Source of the DNA: Gammaproteobacteria bacterium
Lineage (GTDB): Bacteria; Pseudomonadota; Gammaproteobacteria; Competibacterales; Competibacteraceae
Assembly (NCBI GenBank): GCA_020846135.1
Contig: JADLEK010000064.1
Span: 62,001 to 126,000, forward strand
Direction: 5' to 3'
Length of the DNA: 64,000 bases
The translations under genes were made by a program, and so were the position numbers. Of this stretch, positions 1-8,664 are shown piece by piece (the first letter of the stretch is position 1; each line of letters begins with the position of its first letter). The notes under the pieces were generated by a model. That model did no database searches, was not told the DNA's origin, and saw only the letters and a program-made list of their open reading frames with translations.

Positions 1-85
1 CCGGGCGCATCCGGCCATAGCGACGCAGCAACGTCTCGCGCAATTCGGGGTCCGGTTCAGCCAACCGGTCGGCAGGTTCGCTCAT
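1..85 (-). CDS. Partial CDS, N-terminus of unidentified EPS operon gene
   Basis: The ATG at 85-83 overlaps the TGA of the upstream WecG-type gene (ATGA), so this is the next gene of the polysaccharide operon and is translationally coupled to it. Only 28 codons are visible (MSEPADRLAEPDPELRETLL, then RRYGRMRP) before the window edge. The fragment is charged and shows no signal peptide or membrane segment. Too little is present to assign a function. Confidence 0.6.
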   Translation of the reverse strand, partial: MSEPADRLAEPDPELRETLLRRYGRMRP

Positions 86-1407
86 CGTTTGATCTCCTGA
101 CGAGCCTGCTTCCAGACCCGGTAAAGAAACAGTGGATTGCCCAGCAGATAGCGTCGCCACATCCGGCCCGGCTCCTGAATCAGCCGCCAGACCCATTCCA
201 GGCCGATTTCTCGTAGCCACAAGGGCGCACGGGGAATCCGCCCGGAATAGAAATCGAACAGCCCGCCGACGCCCATTCGCACCGGCGGCAACAATTGATC
301 GTGATGCTCGGCCAGCCACAATTCCTGACGGGGGACGCCAAACGCAACCAGTAACACGCCAGCCTGGGACGCATTGATCCGGGCAATCAGATCGACTTCT
401 TCTGCGGGACTGAAATAGCCGTGCTGAATGCCGGCGATGGTCAAGCTGGGATAACGGGCCTGCATATTTTCAGCAACTAGCTCAGCGATGCCGGGCCGCG
501 CGCCCAAGAGGAATAGCGAGAAGCTGTCGCGGGCGGCGCGTTCGCACAGGCGGGGAAACAGATCAGTGCCATTGACATTGGCCGCCAGCCCCAGGCCACG
601 CATCCGGCAGCCGATCTTCAGACCAATCCCATCGGGCAACACCCGCGCCGCCTGCTGCAACACGGTTCGATAACGGTCGTGGGTATACGCGATATTCAGG
701 CAGTCGGGGTTAACGAAAGCCAGCAATGCTTTTGCCCCGCTGAATGAATCCAGCCTTTTCCCCTCCTTGGATAAGGAGGGGTGGCGCGAAGCGCCAGGGT
801 GGTTTGACGCAGGCAACGTATCGGCTGCGGACTTGTTCAAAACCCGCTCCGCAATCCAATCCAATGCCGCGTCCATCGTGACATTGGCAATCGGGACGCC
901 AAAGAAATCCAGCACCGGCGGGATCGGTCGCTCACTGCCGCCCAGCAGTCCGGCAATCAGGGACCGGATGATCAAGCCCAGGCTCTGGCGCACGCTCAGT
1001 CGCTCGACAAAAGCCCGATCCAGATCGCTTTCAGGGTCGTGGGCGATGCCGGTGCGCTGCTGAAGCTGATACGGCGAGAACAGACCGGGCCGGACGCTGA
1101 ACCGGATCGCAGCCTGGGCGGGAACCGTTGCCGCCTCATCCGCCGTCAGTGGTCGCGGTCCGGTAAAAGCCAGATCGCCGCTCAGGATATTGAACAGCAC
1201 CGCCAGTTCACGCCCTGGCAGCGGTCCGGCGAAACTCAGGCGGGTAAACGGTTGCCGGTCGCGACCCACCATTTCAGCAGGATCAAACAGCCGCGAACCG
1301 CTAATCAGCGCCAGCACCGCGCGCAGTAGCCAGATCGGAGCCAACAGAATCAGCAGAATCAGCGCCAAGGTGAGATCGAGAATGCGCAAAGCCGGAGCGC
1401 CGGTCAT
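82..1407 (-). CDS. Fusion of a degenerate sugar transferase domain with a WecG/TagA/CpsF glycosyltransferase
   Basis: A 441-residue protein. The C-terminal half (from about residue 165) is a WecG/TagA/CpsF family transferase, which adds a sugar such as N-acetylmannosaminuronate or a related residue to an undecaprenyl-linked precursor. Visible motifs are AFVNPDCLNIAY, LPDGIGLKIGCR, NGTDLFPRL and VAFGVPRQELWLAEH. The N-terminal 150 residues start with a hydrophobic segment (LRILDLTLALILLILLAPIW) and keep FTGPRPLT and FSVRPGLFSPYQLQQ, recalling bacterial sugar transferases of the WcaJ/RfbP type. The usual KFRTM-type motif is not evident, so this half may be inactive. Residues around 195-225 are an insertion encoded by a palindromic repeat (760-805). 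The start overlaps the stop of the acyltransferase gene (ATGA at 1407-1404). The substrate is unknown. Confidence 0.85.
   Translation of the reverse strand: MTGAPALRILDLTLALILLILLAPIWLLRAVLALISGSRLFDPAEMVGRDRQPFTRLSFAGPLPGRELAVLFNILSGDLAFTGPRPLTADEAATVPAQAAIRFSVRPGLFSPYQLQQRTGIAHDPESDLDRAFVERLSVRQSLGLIIRSLIAGLLGGSERPIPPVLDFFGVPIANVTMDAALDWIAERVLNKSAADTLPASNHPGASRHPSLSKEGKRLDSFSGAKALLAFVNPDCLNIAYTHDRYRTVLQQAARVLPDGIGLKIGCRMRGLGLAANVNGTDLFPRLCERAARDSFSLFLLGARPGIAELVAENMQARYPSLTIAGIQHGYFSPAEEVDLIARINASQAGVLLVAFGVPRQELWLAEHHDQLLPPVRMGVGGLFDFYSGRIPRAPLWLREIGLEWVWRLIQEPGRMWRRYLLGNPLFLYRVWKQARQEIKR
760..805. repeat. Palindromic repeat inserted in frame within the wecG-like gene
   Basis: The stretch contains two adjacent inverted repeats: CCCCTCCTT-ggat-AAGGAGGGG at 760-781 and GGCGC-gaa-GCGCC at 783-795, followed by AGGGTGGTTTGAC. 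This is the layout of a dispersed intergenic repeat found in many proteobacterial genomes. Read on the minus strand it encodes NHPGASRHPSLSKEGK inside the glycosyltransferase without breaking the frame. The insertion lies between the start of the WecG domain and its AFVNPDCLN core, at a place where relatives are expected to have a short loop. Confidence 0.8.
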
Positions 1408-1931
1408 TGCGGATCACTCTTCCCAACCTGCCCGGAACGCGGCCTGATCCGGGCAGGTACGCCTACCGCCAGCGAGTTGGCCGGCACATCGCGCAGCACC
1501 ACCGCATTGGCGCCGATCACGACATCATCGCCAATGCGGATCGCGCCGAGAATTTTCGCTCCCGCGCCAATATCGACCCGGTCGCCGATCATCGGAGCGC
1601 CGCGCTCGTTGGTACGCTTGAGACCGACGGTGACGCCATTGCGAATCACTACGTCATCGCCAAACACGGTGTCGCCGCTAATGATGATGTCGCCGAAATG
1701 CTCGATTTTGAACCGCCGCCCGATGGTGACTTCGCAAGGCAAATCAATGCCGGTCAGAATTTGCGACAGCAGTTTGAGGATTTTGTAGAGGATCGAAAAC
1801 GGCAGGCGCAACCAGCGGTTTGCAATCCGGTAGCGCCAGCGCCCAAAGCGGTAAACCGCCATCACCCACAGCCCTTGCCGGGCCAAATCGCGCTCGTAGG
1901 TGCGCCAGTCTTCACGCAGATTTTCAAACAT
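1404..1931 (-). CDS. Serine acetyltransferase-like hexapeptide-repeat acyltransferase
   Basis: A 175-residue protein of the left-handed beta-helix (hexapeptide) acyltransferase superfamily, close to serine O-acetyltransferases. Imperfect hexapeptide repeats run through ITGIDLPCEVTIG, GDTVFGDDVVI, IGDRVDIGAG and IRIGDDVVIGANAVV and end in a typical VPANSLAVGVPAR cap. In a polysaccharide operon such proteins usually O- or N-acetylate a sugar rather than make O-acetylserine. The ATG at 1931 was preferred over an in-frame start at 1949 because GAGAGG lies just upstream at a good distance and because it avoids overlap with the preceding gene. It overlaps the next gene by 4 bases. Confidence 0.88.
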   Translation of the reverse strand: MFENLREDWRTYERDLARQGLWVMAVYRFGRWRYRIANRWLRLPFSILYKILKLLSQILTGIDLPCEVTIGRRFKIEHFGDIIISGDTVFGDDVVIRNGVTVGLKRTNERGAPMIGDRVDIGAGAKILGAIRIGDDVVIGANAVVLRDVPANSLAVGVPARIRPRSGQVGKSDPQ

Positions 1932-1942
1932 GGGGCTGCCTC

Positions 1943-4135
1943 TCACCACGGACGCGGCGGCGACACTCGCCCGCCGGATGTTTCATACCAGGCCTGTTCA
2001 ATCAGCGCCACAATGGCCCGTGATTCTTCAGCCTTGGCGCGACGGGTTGGATCAGCCCGGTGGACTGCATTCTTCCCGGCCCGGATTTGATGCCAGCGCT
2101 TTTCAATCTGCATCGCTCGCCAAGCCGTGAATAAGCCATGCTGTTTGCGGTAATACAGATATTCACTCCGCAGTCGCCACAAGGTTAATTGCGCCCCGGA
2201 TGAGGACAGCGTCAAATCAGCAATGGTCTTCGACGATTCACCGCCCAAATGCACCACGACGACCTCCGGCCAGTAATTCACCGTATAACCCGCAGCTTTA
2301 ATCCGCCGGCATAAGTCCACTTCCTCGTAATAGAGAAAGAACGCTTCGTCAAAATCTCCAACCTGCTGCAATACCGAGCGACGGGTGATCGAAAATGCGC
2401 CCGGAACCCAATCCACTGCCGCCGGTTCTCCCGGATCCGCCCAAGTCCGGTCCACCCGACCCAAAAAGCGGCTGTGCGGAAATTTTGCCGCCAGTCCTGA
2501 CAACGCCAATAAATCATTCAGCGGCGACGGAAATAACCGGGCCGAGGGTTGCCAGGAGTCATCCCGCCCAATTAGCCGCGCCCCACCCAAGCCAATTTTT
2601 GGATCGGAGTCCATATAGGCGACGGCTCGCGGCAATGCGCCGGGACGCAAAAAAGCATCGGAATTAAGCAGGACGATATAGCGCCCTTGAGCAATGGCGA
2701 AGCCGCGATTATTGGCGGCGGCGAACCCGAGATTAACCGGACTGCGGATCAGCCGCACTTCGGGAAATTCCGCAGCAATCATGTCCGCCGAACCATCGCG
2801 GGAGGCATTATCCACTACGATCGTTTCATAACGTACCCCGCTGGCCTGATCGGCGAGACTCAAAAGACATTCCCGTAGCAGGTCGCGGGTATTAAAAGAG
2901 ACGATAACGACAGAGACATCAGGGGAATCAACGGCCATCACCGCAGCAGGGGATGGCGTTGCTTCGCGGTCAGTGCGAACCCAGGCGGCATCTTTGCGGG
3001 AACTACGCCACAAGGCTTTGAACAGGGTCAGTTTCCACAGGATGTAGAACGGAGCTGCCGTCACTGCGCCAAGATCGCGCCAACCGCCGCCGCCGACCCG
3101 AATCGCCGCCAGCACATGCACTCCCACCAGCGTCAGACCGCAGAGCGCATAAATCCGGGCCGGGGCAAACGGCGGCAACAGCGCCAGCGCCAGTAATAAA
3201 ACATGAAAGGCCAGCGGCAGCAGCCACAGCTCCAGCAGTGGTTCGGCTTCCCGCCAACGTCCGGCCAGCATCCCGCGCAGCAGGATCGGGGTCTGTTCGC
3301 GGATCATGCGGAACCGGCCACCCTCCCAGCGCGCTCGTTGCCCGCCGGCGACCCGCCCACCGCTGGGCATTTCCGACCAGACCGTCGCGGCGTCCAAAAA
3401 CCGTACCCGCCGCCCGGTCTGCACCAGGCGAATGTGATATTCCAAATCTTCGGCGACCGAAGCGGCGTCATAAGGCACCGCTTCCAGGGTAGCGCGGCTC
3501 AGGCCAAAACCATTGCCGAGCAATCCGACCGACAAACCCCAGAACTCCCGGCCTCGCGGGCGCAGCACGTTGAACGCCCATAACGCTACGTTCATCAGCC
3601 GGGTGCGTAGCGAGGCGTCGGGTTTGTCTACGCAATAACGGCATTGCACCGCATCAGCCCCATTTTGAAACAGCCGTTGCGCCTCGGCCAGCAGATTCGA
3701 GCCAACCCGAGTATCGGCATCCACCACCATGAAGGCGTCAAATGGCTCGGCCAACAACTGCCGGAAGGCGAAATCCAGTGCATAACCCTTACCGCGCCGG
3801 TCGGGATCATGGCGTTCCAACACCCGCGCTCCGGCGATTTCAGCCCGGGAGGCGGTGTCATCCTCGCAGTTGTCGGCGACCACCACCACGGTCAAGGTTC
3901 CGTCACCGGGATCGCAGGCGTGCAGACTCTGGATGCAGGCGGCGATGTGTTCACCCTCGTTATGAGCCGGGACAACGATAGCCAGCCGCATTCCCGCCTG
4001 GCTCTTGAGGGAAGCCGGGGGTGAGGGCCGCAACATTCCGCCCACGGTCAACAGCAGCAACTCGACCGTGCCCGGCACACTCAGCAGAGCCAATAGTGTT
4101 CCGAGCACCGCCCACAATCCGGTCTCGGCGCTCAT
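1943..4135 (-). CDS. Bifunctional membrane protein with two GT2 glycosyltransferase domains
   Basis: A 730-residue protein with two family-2 glycosyltransferase domains. The first (about residues 45-275) follows an N-terminal membrane segment; it shows VVPAHNEGEHIA, a DADTRV metal-binding site and a QRARWEGG (QxxRW-like) motif, and is followed by several membrane helices (about 285-375). The second (about 405-690) shows VVIVSFNTRDLL, VVDNASRDGS, NLGFAAANNRGF and LLNSDAFLRPGA, as in rhamnosyltransferase-like GT2 enzymes. The fusion suggests two consecutive sugar additions at the cytoplasmic face of the membrane. The start overlaps the stop of the GT4 gene by four bases (ATGA), which indicates translational coupling. 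Sugar specificity cannot be read from the sequence. Confidence 0.87.
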   Translation of the reverse strand: MSAETGLWAVLGTLLALLSVPGTVELLLLTVGGMLRPSPPASLKSQAGMRLAIVVPAHNEGEHIAACIQSLHACDPGDGTLTVVVVADNCEDDTASRAEIAGARVLERHDPDRRGKGYALDFAFRQLLAEPFDAFMVVDADTRVGSNLLAEAQRLFQNGADAVQCRYCVDKPDASLRTRLMNVALWAFNVLRPRGREFWGLSVGLLGNGFGLSRATLEAVPYDAASVAEDLEYHIRLVQTGRRVRFLDAATVWSEMPSGGRVAGGQRARWEGGRFRMIREQTPILLRGMLAGRWREAEPLLELWLLPLAFHVLLLALALLPPFAPARIYALCGLTLVGVHVLAAIRVGGGGWRDLGAVTAAPFYILWKLTLFKALWRSSRKDAAWVRTDREATPSPAAVMAVDSPDVSVVIVSFNTRDLLRECLLSLADQASGVRYETIVVDNASRDGSADMIAAEFPEVRLIRSPVNLGFAAANNRGFAIAQGRYIVLLNSDAFLRPGALPRAVAYMDSDPKIGLGGARLIGRDDSWQPSARLFPSPLNDLLALSGLAAKFPHSRFLGRVDRTWADPGEPAAVDWVPGAFSITRRSVLQQVGDFDEAFFLYYEEVDLCRRIKAAGYTVNYWPEVVVVHLGGESSKTIADLTLSSSGAQLTLWRLRSEYLYYRKQHGLFTAWRAMQIEKRWHQIRAGKNAVHRADPTRRAKAEESRAIVALIEQAWYETSGGRVSPPRPW

Positions 4136-5400
4136 CGCTGTTCTCCTCCCAACCGCCGCCGGAAGATTGCGGCCAGCCGGTCAATGTTGCGGTTCAAATG
4201 GTATTTGTCGCTGACCCGATCCCGGCCTGCCTCGCCTAGCCGGCAGCGCAATTCGGGATCATCCATCAACCGGGCGATGGCTGCCGCCAGACCTTCGGCG
4301 TCGGATGGCGCGACCAGCAGCCCATCTTCGCCATTGCGGATCAATTCGGGAATGCCGGTAATCCAGGTAGTCACGCAGGGAATAGTCATCGCCATCGCCT
4401 CCATCAGCACTACTGGAATACCCTCGGCGAAACTGGCCAAAGCGAAGACATCAGCGGCGGCATATAACTCGCGAATTTGATCCTGATTAACCGCGCCGGT
4501 AAAAATCGCCGCATCGCCCAATTCATTCTCGGCGGCGAAGCGTTCCAGCATGGCTCGATCCGGCCCATCGCCGACAATTCGCAGGCGGAGATGACGGCCT
4601 TCCCGGCGCAAGCGGGCGATGGCGTCCAGCAGAATGGCCTGGCCCTTGGCGGGCGTCAGCCGACCCACGCAGATGATTTCAAATGGCTGTGGATTAGCCT
4701 GAAAAGGTCGGGGCGTGAATAGCGCTGGATCAACGCCGAGCGGAGAAATCTCGAACTTGTCCCAGTGATCCGGCGGCGACAGTTTCATCAACTGGCTGCG
4801 GGCGTAATAACCGATGCAGCAGATAAAACTGGCGGCGGCTATTTTCTCGGTCAGGTAATAACCAGGCGCGTCGTAAAACTCATCCGGTCCATGCACCGTC
4901 ATTGAGAAAGTGATCGGGAAAATCAGGCGGGCGATTAAGGCGACCGCCGCGGCGGGTGTGGCGAAATGAACGTGCAAATGGGTCAAACCGCGCCGCCTCA
5001 TCCATTGCCCGATCATTAATGCTTCGGCGAAATAGAAAACGCTGTAAGCCAGTTTTTTTAAATCCGTGCCGCCCAAGCGCAAGGCGAATCGCAGTCCGCG
5101 GAAGAAACCGGAAGGTTGGGTAGTGAGCGTGATCCATTGAGCAGCCATTGCGCCCCATAACCCATGCTGCTTAATATAATAAGTCCGTTCGGTTTCAGCT
5201 CGTTCGGCGGCAGTCAATTTGTCCAGCGGCTGATCGGGCGGATTAATCGAGGCGGTTTCAATCTCGAAGCCCAACTCCCTCAATCGCAAGGCTTCCCGCA
5301 GGATGAAGGTATGAGATACCGCTGGATAACGGCTGACCAGATAGGCCAATCGAATCGAGGGCTGAGGCTCAGAAAATCGGTTTTTATCATTGTTATTCAT
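4132..5400 (-). CDS. GT4 glycosyltransferase, colanic-acid WcaL-like
   Basis: A 422-residue GT4 (GT-B fold) glycosyltransferase. The N-terminal half begins LAYLVSRYPAVSHTFILRE, a signature of colanic acid/exopolysaccharide transferases related to WcaL. The C-terminal half has IICVGRLTPAKGQAILLDA and the nucleotide-sugar-binding stretch ASFAEGIPVVLMEAMAM with the EX7E pattern. It is expected to transfer a hexose to a lipid-linked repeat unit in the cytoplasm. It lies 13 bp downstream of the phosphopantetheinyl transferase gene and overlaps the double-GT2 gene, in the middle of the operon. Confidence 0.9.
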   Translation of the reverse strand: MNNNDKNRFSEPQPSIRLAYLVSRYPAVSHTFILREALRLRELGFEIETASINPPDQPLDKLTAAERAETERTYYIKQHGLWGAMAAQWITLTTQPSGFFRGLRFALRLGGTDLKKLAYSVFYFAEALMIGQWMRRRGLTHLHVHFATPAAAVALIARLIFPITFSMTVHGPDEFYDAPGYYLTEKIAAASFICCIGYYARSQLMKLSPPDHWDKFEISPLGVDPALFTPRPFQANPQPFEIICVGRLTPAKGQAILLDAIARLRREGRHLRLRIVGDGPDRAMLERFAAENELGDAAIFTGAVNQDQIRELYAAADVFALASFAEGIPVVLMEAMAMTIPCVTTWITGIPELIRNGEDGLLVAPSDAEGLAAAIARLMDDPELRCRLGEAGRDRVSDKYHLNRNIDRLAAIFRRRLGGEQR

Positions 5401-5413
5401 CGGCGTTCCTCAA

Positions 5414-6097
5414 TTAAATTCTTATCCAGCGCCAATCCACGCCGGTCGCCGCTACCGCCCCGGCCCAACCCGGCTCCAATGACACATTCATAACTCCCCA
5501 TTCCCGACCCGCCGGATCATGCGCTTTCGCCCGGTCGCTATCCGGCAAACACACCTCCAGCGTTGGTAAGCCACTGGCGAAACCACTGCCAATCGCCTTG
5601 GCAATAGCTTCCTTGCGGGTCCAGCAGGCGAAAAAAGCGTCTTGGCGCTGCTCTGGAGGGAGAGTCTGAAATGCCGCCTGTTCCTGTGGTCCGCAGATTC
5701 GGGCCATGATCCCGGCATAATCCGCCGACCGATCCAGTTTTTCCAAATCAACGCCGACTTCACGGCGAGCAACCGCATACAACGCCCGATGGCCACTGTG
5801 CGACAGATTGAAATGCAGTCCGGCAGCCGCCTCTTCCCCAGCCAGTTCCGGTTTGCCGTGCAAACCTCGGCGAAACCGCAGCGCAGCCGCTGGCCGGTTC
5901 AAATACCCGCTCAGCAATTCCCGCAACAGGCCCCGCCCGGCGATAAATCGGGCCTGATGTTCGGGAAAACGGAAGCGCCCGGCCCGTTCCTGCTCATCCG
6001 CCGTCAAGGTCGCGGCCAATTCCGGCAATGGCGTCAGCGGCTGATCCAGATCCACCAGCCATAAATGAATGTCGTCCGCCGTCAGAACCGGATTCAT
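5414..6097 (-). CDS. 4'-phosphopantetheinyl transferase (Sfp/AcpT type)
   Basis: A 227-residue transferase that moves the phosphopantetheine arm of CoA onto a carrier-protein serine. The two family signatures are present: VGVDLEKLDRSADY (magnesium and CoA binding) and FFACWTRKEAIAKAIGSGF (the WxxKEAxxKAxG motif). The length matches Sfp-type enzymes. It starts 3 bp after the upstream GT4 gene stops and is 13 bp before the next GT4 gene, so it is an operon member. No carrier protein or polyketide synthase is visible in the window; a partner may lie beyond the left edge, since the operon continues there. Confidence 0.92.
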   Translation of the reverse strand: MNPVLTADDIHLWLVDLDQPLTPLPELAATLTADEQERAGRFRFPEHQARFIAGRGLLRELLSGYLNRPAAALRFRRGLHGKPELAGEEAAAGLHFNLSHSGHRALYAVARREVGVDLEKLDRSADYAGIMARICGPQEQAAFQTLPPEQRQDAFFACWTRKEAIAKAIGSGFASGLPTLEVCLPDSDRAKAHDPAGREWGVMNVSLEPGWAGAVAATGVDWRWIRI

Positions 6098-6100
6098 CGC

Positions 6101-7372
6101 CTATGACTCATCGGTCGCCGCCAGCCGCTGGTACAGCGCCACGGCGGCATCGACCTTGGCCTCCCAACCGTAGCGTTCCTGCACCCGGCGCAACCCTTCC
6201 TCTCCCCGTTCTCGCCAGGCCTCAGGCTGCGCAGCGACCTCATGGAATACTGTCACCAGGCCACTGACCACGGCTTCCCGTCCGGTTGCAGGTAATGGTC
6301 GGCCAACCGCTTCATCGACGATTTCCGCCGGTCCGCCGAACATCACCGCAGTCACGGGCCGGGCGCAGGCCATTGCCTCCAGCAAGACCGCTCCGCCCGA
6401 TTCGCGCACCGACGGCAGGCAGAACAAGTGCGCGGTCTGCATCTCGGCAGCAACCTGGGCCGGGGCCAGATTGGCCGTGATAAAGCGCACTTGGTCGGCG
6501 ATACCTCGCGCCGTCGTTTCCGCCCGCAATTCGGCCTCCAGCGGCCCGCTGCCCACAATCGTCAAGCGGATCGGTAATACGTCTTTCACCCGCTGCACCG
6601 CTTCCAGCAGCATCGATACACCTTTGAATGGCACCAGTCGCCCGACGAAAATCAGCCTGAGCGGTTGCTGCGGTCCCGGCGGTTCCGGCCAGGGCGCGGG
6701 AGTGAAGACGGTTAAATCCACGCCATTTTCCAGCATCGGTACACAGCGGGAGCGATAGCGGGGCGCGATGCTGTGCAGGGTTGCTTCAGTTGCGGTGAGA
6801 ATCGCGGCGGCATGACGGCTGGACCCGGCCAGCGCATCGACCAGTCCGCCCAGTTTTCGCACTGGATACAGCCAGGCGGCGTCGGCCTGCATGATTTCCG
6901 GGAAGTGAGCCGGCTTGCCCAAGCCGCCATTCCACGGCCCCAACACCACCGGGCGACCGAGGCAATGCAGTCGGGTCGCGGCCATTGGCGATACCGGAGT
7001 CACCGCATGAACAATGTCCCAATCCGCGCCTGCAACTCGCCGCCGTTTTAACTCACGCAATGCCGCCGCGTCGTAAACGTAGAAATCCGCCGAGGAGACC
7101 AGAAACACCGCGTGTTCGCTTTGCCGGAACAGGCGCGCCGCCAGCCGGTATAGCGGCCCGGCGAACCACTCGGTATCCATATAAATAATCTCGGAACCGG
7201 GCAATGGCGCTCCGGCTGCCAGCAATGCCTCGCGGTTGCGGATATGCGTGACCAGAGTGGTCGGCAGCCGTTGCGCCAGTCGGGAGTACCAGTGCCAGCC
7301 GATTTGCGATACCGACCCCATGCCCGGTCCGCATTGATAGGCGGATAGTAATAAGCGTAGCGGCTGAGTCAT
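6101..7372 (-). CDS. GT4 glycosyltransferase, first visible gene of the EPS operon
   Basis: A 423-residue GT-B glycosyltransferase of family GT4. The N-terminus (LLLSAYQCGPGMGSVSQIGW) resembles enzymes that recognise a lipid-linked acceptor. The donor-binding half has LIFVGRLVPFKGVSMLLEA and SVRESGGAVLLEAMACARPV, with the conserved EX7E pair. It is the most upstream gene of the minus-strand polysaccharide operon; about 107 AT-rich bases separate it from the vsr gene, and a promoter probably lies there. The ATG at 7372 gives a full-length N-terminal Rossmann half. Confidence 0.88.
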   Translation of the reverse strand: MTQPLRLLLSAYQCGPGMGSVSQIGWHWYSRLAQRLPTTLVTHIRNREALLAAGAPLPGSEIIYMDTEWFAGPLYRLAARLFRQSEHAVFLVSSADFYVYDAAALRELKRRRVAGADWDIVHAVTPVSPMAATRLHCLGRPVVLGPWNGGLGKPAHFPEIMQADAAWLYPVRKLGGLVDALAGSSRHAAAILTATEATLHSIAPRYRSRCVPMLENGVDLTVFTPAPWPEPPGPQQPLRLIFVGRLVPFKGVSMLLEAVQRVKDVLPIRLTIVGSGPLEAELRAETTARGIADQVRFITANLAPAQVAAEMQTAHLFCLPSVRESGGAVLLEAMACARPVTAVMFGGPAEIVDEAVGRPLPATGREAVVSGLVTVFHEVAAQPEAWRERGEEGLRRVQERYGWEAKVDAAVALYQRLAATDES

Positions 7373-7479
7373 GATTTTTTACTCCCGTAGCCGGTATAAT
7401 CAACGAATCTATCCGGCGAATTTCTTAATTATTAAAGCGTTTTTAGAATAAGTGGTCTGGTTTCCCGCATAAAAAACCG

Positions 7480-7896
7480 TTAGTCAATGGATCGACCAGG
7501 TTCACCCAGAAATGCCTTTATCTGGTTTTCCAGAACACTGGAATCACTCATTCCACATTCCCAGATCACCAGAAAAGCCCACCCCTTGCTGATCAAATTC
7601 TGATAATGCTGATCGTCCCGTTCCCGATTGCCAGCGATTTTCTTTTCCCAATAATCCCGGTTGGTCTTTGGTATCCGTGCGCCCCGCCGGCAATCGTGCC
7701 CATGCCAGAAACAGCCATGAATAAACACCACTTTTCGGCGCGAAGGAAAAACCAGGTCCGGCTTTCCAGGAAGATCTTTCCGGTGCAGTCGATAGCGGTA
7801 GCCCATGGCAAAAATCAGGCAGCGAATCTTCATTTCCGGGCCAGTATCGCGTCCTTTGACTGCCCGCATAATCCGCGACCGCGCCGGATCAACCAT
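7480..7896 (-). CDS. vsr: Very short patch repair endonuclease
   Basis: A 138-residue protein of the Vsr family, which nicks next to T:G mismatches created by deamination of 5-methylcytosine. Signatures are RSRIMRAVKGRDTGPE at the N-terminus, the catalytic LPGKPDLVF (Asp47), FIHGCFWHGHDC (His65 region and zinc ligands) and PKTNRDYWEKKIAGN. The length is normal. It overlaps the GIY-YIG gene by 8 bp and is the last gene of the dcm/GIY-YIG/vsr cassette, as expected for repair coupled to a C5 methylase. Confidence 0.95.
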   Translation of the reverse strand: MVDPARSRIMRAVKGRDTGPEMKIRCLIFAMGYRYRLHRKDLPGKPDLVFPSRRKVVFIHGCFWHGHDCRRGARIPKTNRDYWEKKIAGNRERDDQHYQNLISKGWAFLVIWECGMSDSSVLENQIKAFLGEPGRSID

Positions 7897-8632
7897 CGTC
7901 GCGGTCGTTGTTGATCCGGCCCTCTTTTTCTACCGAGGCGTCGCCGCCCAGTGCGGTATAGCGCCGTTCAGCAAGCCATTGCAGCCGCTTGGCCTGCGTC
8001 AGCAACACTCGGCGCAATCCGCCCTGAACTTTCCGTTCAGAAATCACTTGCGCCAAGCGGGCGATGATCAAAGCGCGACGCGCTAAGCGGTAATCGGGAT
8101 GGGAACGAATTTCGTAGACTTCATCGGACACAATCCGCCGCCGGAATGAAGGCGGTTCCTGGATCGTCAGGGAGGGAGCAGGAGGGTCTTTCTCATTAAG
8201 CACCGCCGAAAACTGACTGTTGCCTAATGCTTTTTGATAAATCAGGTTTTCCAGCGTATCCAGGTAATTCTTTGCATCCTGGTTTTTGCTGTCGGTTTTT
8301 TGGAATTGCGGCAGTGGCCAAACCTCAATTTCATAGACCTCGAATGGGTCAAGAACCGACATTGCGACCGCATCAGTTCTCTGATTGGTTAGATGACGAC
8401 GGATTCTTGTACGCAGTTTTTCGTTGGTTTGCCCAATATAGATAGGTTCACCATCATAATCGAAGAACGCATAAACTCCCCATTTAAAGTTGCCGACCTT
8501 GATGGTTCGTCCAGTATTAGCCAAAGGGAAATATATATCAAGAAACTCAGTGAGATTTTTTCGCAAGTCTTCTGTTTCAAAAGGAGGAATATTGACAGAA
8601 TCCGGCTTTTTCTTATCGTTTGGCGATAGCAT
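7889..8632 (-). CDS. Probable GIY-YIG type II restriction endonuclease
   Basis: A 247-residue protein with a GIY-YIG nuclease core: GVY at 52-54, YIG at 65-67, Arg76 and His80 in RTRIRRHL, Glu128 in DTLENLIYQ, and Asn146. The arrangement of R-xxx-H, then Glu, then Asn resembles the Eco29kI-type restriction enzymes. It lies 32 bp downstream of a C5 cytosine methylase and overlaps vsr, so a restriction role is the simplest reading. GGAG lies 9 bases before the ATG. A non-restriction GIY-YIG nuclease cannot be excluded. Base composition is more AT-rich than the flanking operons, which suggests transfer as a cassette. Confidence 0.75.
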   Translation of the reverse strand: MLSPNDKKKPDSVNIPPFETEDLRKNLTEFLDIYFPLANTGRTIKVGNFKWGVYAFFDYDGEPIYIGQTNEKLRTRIRRHLTNQRTDAVAMSVLDPFEVYEIEVWPLPQFQKTDSKNQDAKNYLDTLENLIYQKALGNSQFSAVLNEKDPPAPSLTIQEPPSFRRRIVSDEVYEIRSHPDYRLARRALIIARLAQVISERKVQGGLRRVLLTQAKRLQWLAERRYTALGGDASVEKEGRINNDRDDG

Positions 8633-8664
8633 CCTAATTTACTCCGATACTTTTTCAGCAAGTT

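Noticed and set aside
1407..2090. 227-codon plus-strand ORF opposite the acyltransferase
   Set aside because: Antisense shadow of a hexapeptide-repeat gene; the repeats make long open antisense frames.
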